From NCBI GenBank assembly GCA_030272585.1, contig BSYQ01000002.1, positions 1,984,001 to 2,048,000 of the forward strand: 64,000 nucleotides of DNA, written 5' to 3'. Positions 57,086 to 64,000 of the stretch are shown piece after piece (the stretch's first letter is position 1; each line of letters opens with the position of its first letter). A program made the position numbers and the translations under genes. The notes beneath the pieces are model-generated. The model had not been told where the DNA came from, searched no databases, and saw only the letters and a program-made list of their open reading frames with translations. Source of the stretch: Bryopsis sp. KO-2023 (Eukaryota; Chlorophyta; Ulvophyceae; Bryopsidales; Bryopsidaceae).

Positions 57086-59731
57086 CTAAATCATATCCAG
57101 ATTGTCCCGTATCAGTGTCAGATCCCGCACCTTGGAAACCTGAATCCGCCTCCTGCGCTTATTCAACTGATGCCCGTTAATACTGAACATCCGTTCCACA
57201 GATGCACTGGACGCTGGTATGCACAAATACTCGGCTGCCAGAACTGCTACAGCTGGGTACAGAGCCTGATTTAACCGCCACCACTCCAGACCTGAAGTCA
57301 GTACAGATGTGAGGGGGGTTGCCCTCACTGCACAGTACCGTTCCCACTCATCTGTTCCTGAATCGGTTGGATCCCCTGATGGATGGACAACTGTGAGCCA
57401 GTCATACGTGGAATGCACCGGGCTTTTTTCTGGTCCTCTGAAGGTGCCGCATGCATCTGCTCCTGCCTCCTGATCCGGTCTCTCTTTGATGCACATTATG
57501 AGCTTGTTGCACTCCTCTAGCACATCATTCACCCACAGATCGCACCGAGACCACCGAGATTTGAATTCATGGAACTGGTCCGATCCCCACAGATACCGAG
57601 TGATAACAGGATCATCCAATCGCAAACGTGACGGATCCAGTTGTTGCATGCATCCGATGGCCAGGAGCCAGTTTGGATCATCGAATTCCTCATCCATATT
57701 GCTTCTGAGCTGCTTTCTGAACTGATCCAAGTCCTGACAGGGTAAATCCATTTTGTCGATGATGTCACTGACCCGGGCCATGACCATCAGAACCAGCGAA
57801 CAGGTGACCGTTTTTTCAGCCTCCATGCGCTTGGTAGCTTCCTTGTATGGCTGTAAGATCGAATGCAGGTGCCGGAGTTGTATCCATTCCAATTCTGTCA
57901 ACCGATCCTCTTCAGACATGGTCTGCAGCATTTTACGCATATCCTCCTTCAGGATCAGGAACCGATGCAGCATGTACCACACAGAGTTCCACCTGGTTTC
58001 AACGGGCAGGGTCAATCTCAGGATCCGCTGCGATCTCCTGACTGGTCCAGGGCAGTCTTCTGTTTCCTCCATCAACCAGTCATCATCAGGACATTCCTCC
58101 TCATCAGAGGAGTACATGGGGAAGGGCCCCTCCTCCTCAGCCTGGTTCTGATCCTGATTCTGGTCGGAGGTGCCAGCCTGACTTCGATTCTGACTCTGGT
58201 TCTGACTGCCAACCTGGTTCCGGCTGGCCTGGCTCTGCATATCCGCATCCGCTGCAGCCCGGTCCCGGTCATAATCTTCCTTGTATATGCGCGCTTCTTG
58301 GATTGTATTGAAACTTTCCCACAGGTTGGCAGATCCCATGACACGGACACAGATCTGACGGACCTTCTTGATCAGGAATTCCAACGGCTCAGGTGCCTGG
58401 TTCAGGGCTTTTCTGACTCCGAGATTGATCCGGTGAGTGCAGCATCCGTGCCAGTCGTATTCACCTTTGCGTTCACAGGCCGCACCCATTCTTGATTCAT
58501 GATCTGTGACAATGCTTGCCCGGTAATCGCCCAGGTTGTACCGATCCCGAATTTCTGCCATTTTTTTTTTGATGTCCTCAGCATCACAATTTCCCTTCAG
58601 GTCCCAGGTTCCCAAGCTGATCCGCTTCAGTTCAAACAGATCCTGTTCAGCGTCCCGGTGGATATAAACAGCTCCCATGGCAAACCAGTGCTTCGGTTCC
58701 TGCGACCAGCCATCTGCAACGAAGCAGGGTCTGAATTTTCCGAGGTCCTCTTCTCGGATCCTTTTGCTGAGCCGTTTCGCTGAAAGCCCAACGTTGGTGG
58801 AGATGGTCTTTGCACTCAGACAAGGTGCAGATGCATTAAGGGAGGAGCACATGGCTCTGAAATGTTTGTCCTCCACACACCTGAAAGCTGCACCGGTGCT
58901 GACCACGAATTTCATGACATGATCCCGGAAGTTTTTGTACTCTTTGGTCAGGCAGCCCCATCTAGACACGAAAGGCAACGTTCTCTGGTTTCCGAACGAA
59001 ACGATCCGTTCCCCCCCCTGCTCCTGATGATGTCCCACAAATCCGTTGTGGACAGCGATCTGCATCTGCTCCGGGGTGGTGAGACCATGCCTCTTAGCAT
59101 GGGTCAACAACGAGGTGCGGCCTCCCTTGCTGTAGACCAACTGACTCCTGCATATCCTACAGGTCACTACTTTCCTGTTCCATTCATCCACAAATCGCTC
59201 CATTTCTCCTGCACTGTTCTGTACATACATGGAGTCCACCCAAGTGTGAATTCCGGTCCGTTTCTGGTTCTGTGCCTGCGTCCGAGCTGATGTTTGGAAT
59301 GTGAGATCCACTACAAGACAACCAGCATGAGGCCCAAGGCCATATCTTCTGAAGCATATCAAAGCCCACAGGTGACATGTCCCTACCTGGAGGCAGATGC
59401 AAGGAAACACCAACACCCCAAGAGTGCCCCACCAAGACAATCACATCTGATGAGTTCACTGCACAGCAAATACGCCACACTCACCGGTTTCTGTTCCAGA
59501 TCGTGTTCCTGCTCCTCCTGTTTCCGTTCCAGTTCCAGATCCTCTTCCCCCTCCGCGTGCAACCCCCTTTGGGTTCACAGAATCAGAGCTCCAGCGGTGT
59601 GGCGTCGGCTGAACTGCGTTCGGTTCGCCTCGCAAGTCATCCCCGGACAGCTCGACGGGAGGTAAGATACGGTGCAGCGCTCGCGGTTGCGCTCGCGGTT
59701 TCGTCTTTCTCCTGTTGCCTCTCATGTTCAC
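57086..59731 (-). CDS. hAT-2 transposase (BED zinc finger, DDE), about 815 aa
   Basis: Exons 59731-59485 and 59286-57086 join in phase 1 (GTGAGT donor, ATCAG acceptor) with no internal stop. A BED-type finger is visible (CRICRSQLVYSKGGRTSLLT, then HAKRHG). Catalytic-core blocks follow: FVADGWSQEPKHW with the first Asp, ASIVTDHESRMGAAC with the second, and HGCCTHRINLGVRKAL. A long acidic/Gln insert precedes LPVETRWNSVWYMLHRF. The C-terminal dimerisation region reads AVLAAEYLCI, then PASSASVERMFSINGHQLNK with the catalytic Glu. All core elements are present, so this copy could be active. It differs strongly from the hAT-1 transposase. Confidence 0.93.
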
Positions 59732-60140
59732 GGAAACACGGATAATCCGACGCCACGGGCTTTGATGTGGTGCCGATCAGGGGAATCGGTAGCCGGACCA
59801 GCGATTTGATTGTTGTCGAGTGATAATGCGTCGCCGATCATGATCGGCGACGCGCCGATCAGATCGGTCAATTTCCGATCTAATCGGAAACCGCCGATCC
59901 CGATCCCGATCCGATCTGGTTTCCGAGGCAGAACTGGGTGATCGGCCGATTTTGATCGGAAAAGTCGGACCGTTTTTTTTTGATCGGTCCGATTTTGATC
60001 GGCGATCGGTCTGATCGGACCGATCTTATCGGTGATCGGCTTGATCGGAAACTGCAGGGACCGATCTTGATCGGAGATCGGTTTGATCGATGACCGACAT
60101 GTCGGCATCGGATCCCTAGTATGCCCATGAAGGGCTGAGT

Positions 60141-62345
60141 CCAATTGGTGTTTGTTTTACAGAAATGTTCATACAGACCCAAATCTGCCCGCGACTCTTC
60201 GCTTTCACATATAGCCGCAAAATCTAACTTCTGAAAAGTAAAAGAAAACTTATCGACCCCACGGTCGACAAGTAAGATCCCATTTCTTCTTCACTCCAAG
60301 TAAAAAATGCCCGAGGGGCTCCAGCTGCTCAATAAAATGGTCCCAAGCAAGATTGGACGAAGCATAAGCTTCAAATAAAGGTTGTCTCAGATGCTCATAT
60401 AGACCACAAGAAAAAATAATGTGGTCCCTGTCCTCCGTATGAAAACCACAATCACACTGGGTGCGTGTAGTACCTAAAACCTTGAACCTACTCAAATACT
60501 GATAACACGGAAAATGCCCGGAAAGAACTTGGGCCACCAAACTGCTGTGGGGCTTAGCTAACTGCACTGTCCAACACTTATTGTGCTCAAAGAAAATCCC
60601 CAAAGACCGTGGACCACTCCCTTTTGCACTCAAACTCAACCAGGTGTTTTGTCGTGTGTTCAACCAAACGTCTACCTGAGCCATCCTTTGCTTGAACCAA
60701 GAACGGCCAGGATTAGAAACTTGGACTTGTAAATCCGGAGCAAACTGTTCCTCCACAAGATCAGAGTTTCGTTGGAAGTCCCGAAGCTCCACCTTGAGCT
60801 GGGCCTCCCACGGCGTGGTCGTAGCCCCAGTTCTCTCTAAGAGATGCTGAGGGAAGGAGAGCTTGCCCCGGGAAATGCTGCGGAATAAATCCATCAGCAC
60901 CATCCTGACAATCTGTAAATCAATAGTGAAAAGACCCACCAATGCATGCACACTTTCATAGCTGGTTGTCTTCAAACAACCCAAAATAAGAACCCCTGCC
61001 TTTCGAATAACTTGACCGAGTTTTTTCTTGTCGTTCTCCTTGAGAAAACATCCCCATAACTCTAGACCATAGCACATCATGGGGACAATACTGCATCTCA
61101 CCAAAAGGTTGGTAACTGAGATACGAGGACCCCAAAACAACTTGCAAACCCGGCGAACGCTATGCAATCTATTGACCATCTTTTCAATCAACTTGTCGAC
61201 GTGGGTCTTGAAAGTCAAATCCGAATCTATCCATAACCCCAAATACTTGAAAACAGAAACCTGTGGGATGGAGGAACCCTGCACTTGAAAGCGAAGAAGC
61301 CGACCCTGAAAAGAGTGGGGGCATTCCAACACTGCACATTTTGGCCAACTCAGTTGCAAGCGGGCCTGGTGGCACCAGTTTGCTACCATGCCCAAGTCAG
61401 ATTCCAAAACCTCCGTGATACGAGACTGAGCAACCCGCGTAACTAAAGCTAAATCATCCGCAAAGCCCTGAAAGTGTGACTGAAGGGGGAGGTAAAACAC
61501 CTCATCCAGCATCACCAAAAACAGAGTAGGGCTGAGGGGACTGCCTTGAGGACAGCCCGTCATGATCGAATGAACAAAGGATTTATTCTGGATCCGTAAA
61601 ACTGCCCTCCGGTGAACTAAGAAAGAATCCACAAGTGTCACTAAATAATCCGGGAACTCTAAATCCAACATTCGAGAAAGAATTTTAGTATTCCAAGTAG
61701 TGTCAAATGCTGATTTAATGTCCAGAAAAGAGGCCCACACCGGGTGCCCATCTCGTTTCGCTTGATGCAATTTACCCAACATAACCCGCAAGGCATCAGT
61801 GCAACTCCGATGTCGCCTGAAACCGTACTGATGCTCTGAAAGTTTCCCAAGAGATTCTAAAAACTCTTGGATTCTGTTTTGTAAAATCGATTCGAAAATT
61901 TTCCCCAACACCGAAAGTAAGGAGATCGGTCTAAGACAAGAAACCGCCTGATTATGGGTTGGAGATTTAGGAACAGGAACCACGGTGGCCTGCTTCCACA
62001 CTACAGGAAATGTCTCCAACCGGATGCAACTGTTGAAAATGTGCACCAGAATTGGAAGTAAAAGAACCCAACATTTCTTCAACAAAGAAGGGCTAATGCC
62101 GTCGGGGCCAGGGGCCGAAAAGGGACGGACTTTCTTGATTCTAGACAAAACTTCGACACCAGTTATCAGAGGGCCAGGTTGAGGCACGCGGGAAGAGCGC
62201 CAGTGATTCACCTGGGTCTCAAATGGTTGGTGTTCCACACCCATATCCACAGGGGATGTAGGGAAAAACTTCCGACCTAACTGTTCACTAATTTGCTCTG
62301 CGTCGCTAATAACCTCATCATCTACCCGCACAAACGAAGTGTGCA
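60141..62345 (-). mobile_element. 5'-truncated LINE with 14-bp target duplication
   Basis: Direct repeats ATGAAGGGCTGAGT at 60127-60140 and 62346-62359 flank the insertion, a typical target-primed reverse transcription footprint. The 3' end (60141) has no poly-A tail. The 3' end recurs at 20035-20155. Confidence 0.88.
60250..62345 (-). CDS. LINE reverse transcriptase (5'-truncated)
   Basis: One open frame of about 698 codons begins within the truncated element. Domain order: a linker with FSAPGPDGISPSLLK (RT motif 0), RPISLLSVLGKIFE, QYGFRRHRSCTDAL, SFLDIKSAFDTTW (motif A), MTGCPQGSPLSPTLF (motif B) and GFADDLALV with the catalytic Asp pair (motif C). A thumb region follows (FKYLGLWIDSDLTFKTHV), and the tail carries CDCGFHTEDRDHIIFSCGLY, a zinc-binding motif. 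The endonuclease domain is missing because of the truncation. No RNase H domain was recognised. The frame is intact, so the insertion is probably young. Confidence 0.93.
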
Positions 62346-62453
62346 ATGAAGGGCTGAGTAGGAGTGGTGGGTGTAGGCTGCTGGGAAGTGGGTGGTGTCC
62401 CACTGCGTGGTGTTCCAGGCTGGTGCGTCATAGGAGTGCATGGAGATGTCAGA

Positions 62454-62804
62454 GGCTGAATATTCAAAAATCACTATTTTGTCTTCTTTCATCACTATTT
62501 TAGTCAGGATAGCGTCACAGTCCGACAGTCGGCGCGCGCCGGTCTACCTCGCGGTCGCTCGACGCGCGCCGGTCGCGCCGGTCTACCCCGCGCTTGTTTA
62601 GCCCACTCGCTTGGCGCGCGCCGGTCGCGCTAACCCTAAACCCTAAACCCTAAACCCTAAACCCAACCCCCCTTTTTTTGTTCGTCGGACATACAGCATC
62701 GGAGTGACGGGAGTCGGACTGTGACGCTGTCCTGACCGACCAGGGCGACAGCTCGGAAAATAGTGATGAAAGAAGACAAAATAGTGATTTTTGAATATTT
62801 TGCC
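62454..62804. mobile_element. Mutator-type MITE with telomere repeats in its centre, 351 bp
   Basis: The 9-bp duplication GATGTCAGA (62445-62453 and 62805-62813) and long inverted ends fit Mutator-like elements. The inverted ends contain 43 identical bases (62459-62501 and 62757-62799) and continue imperfectly through AGCGTCACAGTCCGAC. Removing it rejoins the gag-like ORF in frame. Confidence 0.85.
62631..62666. repeat. Interstitial telomere repeat, CCCTAAA x about 4.5
   Basis: CCCTAAA is repeated in tandem, flanked by GGCGCGCGCCGG blocks at 62530-62630. It is at the centre of the 62454-62804 MITE rather than at a chromosome end. Confidence 0.9.
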
Positions 62805-62813
62805 GATGTCAGA

Positions 62814-63215
62814 TGCTCCATCGCCTGTGTCCGACATAGCGGAATCTGGAAAAGGGTGGGGGATCTCGTCGGGGCCACCAGCTTGGGGGGCGATGTCGGC
62901 GAGCTCGAGGCGGCCGATCAGGATGGCGGAGCGAAGTGCAGTCCGAGGGGACGAGCCGCGTGGAATACGGCGGCGGAAGATCTCCGTGAGGGCAGCGACG
63001 TGGAGGTCGGTAAGGGAATTCATATATTTGTCGATCTCTGGGACGGACGGAGACTTGGGGTTCGACTCCCCGTCGACAGCGACATCAGGTGCCATAGGGT
63101 CCGAGGAAGGGACAGGTAGGTCCACAGCAAGTTTATGCGTCCGGAAGGCCCGTGGTCGTCGGTTCAATCGGTCGGCGTAAAAGTTGTCAATAGGAGAGCG
63201 GCATCTCCTACACAA
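62814..63215 (-). pseudogene. Gag-like ORF, 5' portion
   Basis: Starts MCRRCRSPIDNFYADRLNRR with a CxxC pair, then a helical stretch (LTDLHVAALTEIFRRRIPRG) and LRSAILIGRLELADIA. It runs to the duplication of the Mutator-type MITE, then continues in frame at 62444-62346 and again at 53631-53343. It resembles a retroelement ORF1/gag but I cannot name the family. Confidence 0.5.
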
Positions 63216-64000
63216 TGTAAATGTTGTTTGTTTGTTTGTAATGGGAGTGAGATTAGGCTCGGGGCGAAGCCCCTTTCAGACGAGAACTGGGATAGATTAC
63301 AATGACGGTCGTTCTAACTTATAGTCCATGAGAATGTATGAGTCATGCCCTAAGAGAGGGCGCCGACCACGAATACCCTGAACGTCCACAATCGCAAGTC
63401 CCCTGAGACCCCATCTAGCACCCCATCCCACAGAGTGAGCAACGAGCATCGATCGGAATGTTTCCAGACAGAAGACAGTTTACAGTGGATGGATGAGCTA
63501 TTTCAACTCAGTCCGAATCTGGCACGTAACCCATTCAATTAGTGAAGGTTGACCAGCATTAGATGCGTCACCACACGCAAAATAACAATCGCACTACCGA
63601 CCCACCAACCTTCTCCTAGATCCTTCCAATGACCTCCTTTAAGCAAACCTCATCTCATTCATGAAAACCCATGTCATTCAAAATATTCCCTTGCCCTCGC
63701 GATATCAAATCATCTTTATCCAGTGAAATCACAGTAAATTCGGGACCTCTTGCCACTGTAGTTGCCACCAATCACCACTCAAAGACCCTTCCGATGCAAA
63801 TGTGACGATTCGCCCTACTTCATAACTCCTATTCCTTGGAACTTCGACATTTTTGCTGGACCCCCCCAAACTGTGCACGCATTTCTCGAATCTTGTCCGG
63901 CTTTGAAGTACTGCACTACACAAGTTTCTCCGTCTGGCCACGACTTCGATCAATCAAACTTTTGCATCTCCTGGACTGTTCACTGCGTTGCCCGACTCCA
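63216..64000. other. No supported gene
   Basis: No motif-bearing ORF or element end was recognised. A small GGGGCGAAGCCCC hairpin lies near 63260. Confidence 0.4.

Larger units (their letters stand above)
53640..60123. mobile_element. hAT-2: autonomous-type hAT with accessory gene, 6484 bp
   Basis: Inverted ends CATACTAGGGAT and ATCCCTAGTATG are flanked by the 8-bp duplication CCCATGAA (53632-53639 and 60124-60131). GATCGG/CCGATC arrays lie at 53775-54010 and 59770-60110. It holds a minus-strand transposase, a plus-strand accessory gene, a tandem repeat between them, and a nested MITE at 56354-56818. It sits at the 3' edge of the LINE insertion. Confidence 0.95.

Noticed and set aside
62631-62666. 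True chromosome end
   Set aside because: Only about 4.5 repeats, with unrelated sequence on both sides and inside an element with a 9-bp duplication.

Overview
The window is eukaryotic nuclear DNA: genes in many short exons with GT-AG introns, plant-type TTTAGGG/CCCTAAA repeats, and a very heavy load of DNA transposons and LINEs. A TOM40 whose reconstructed exons read like the land-plant protein points to the green (streptophyte) lineage. A large-genome charophycean alga such as Chara is my best guess, by inference only. All exon models were built by hand from splice sites and reading phase; nothing was aligned or searched.

Layout of host genes. 62-774 (+): last two exons of an OMA1-like M48 metallopeptidase. 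3468-17715 (-): a coiled-coil/ankyrin-repeat gene. A 6.4 kb hAT transposon sits in one of its introns, and a 4.1 kb element without a target duplication splits one of its coding exons. 20878-30277 (-): a secreted protein built from seven to eight tandem copies of a two-exon Pro-rich/Cys-rich module. 31436-35891 (+): a secreted trypsin-like serine protease, head to head with it. 39214-42175 (+): an unrecognised seven-exon gene. 44486-47074 (+): TOM40. 48462-48912 (-): two exons of an unknown gene.

The right third (49-63 kb) is a nest of mobile elements whose ends can be read to the base. A gag-like ORF is interrupted in turn by a Mutator-type MITE (9-bp duplication, telomere repeats in its centre), a 5'-truncated LINE (14-bp duplication), a 6.5 kb hAT (8-bp duplication) and a CACTA element (3-bp duplication). 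The two autonomous-looking hAT elements (5450-11834 and 53640-60123) each carry, nested inside, a MITE with the ends of the other family. Each family has its own subterminal motif array (TTACGG; GATCGG). Both nested MITEs contain a tRNA-like segment with a perfect B box. The second hAT also carries a spliced accessory gene of unknown function, convergent with its transposase.

Most interesting: the reciprocal nesting with tRNA-like cores, the hAT accessory gene, the exon-splitting element without target duplication, the telomere-bearing MITE, a dUTPase remnant inside a terminal-inverted-repeat element, and the tandem Cys/Pro module gene paired with a secreted protease.
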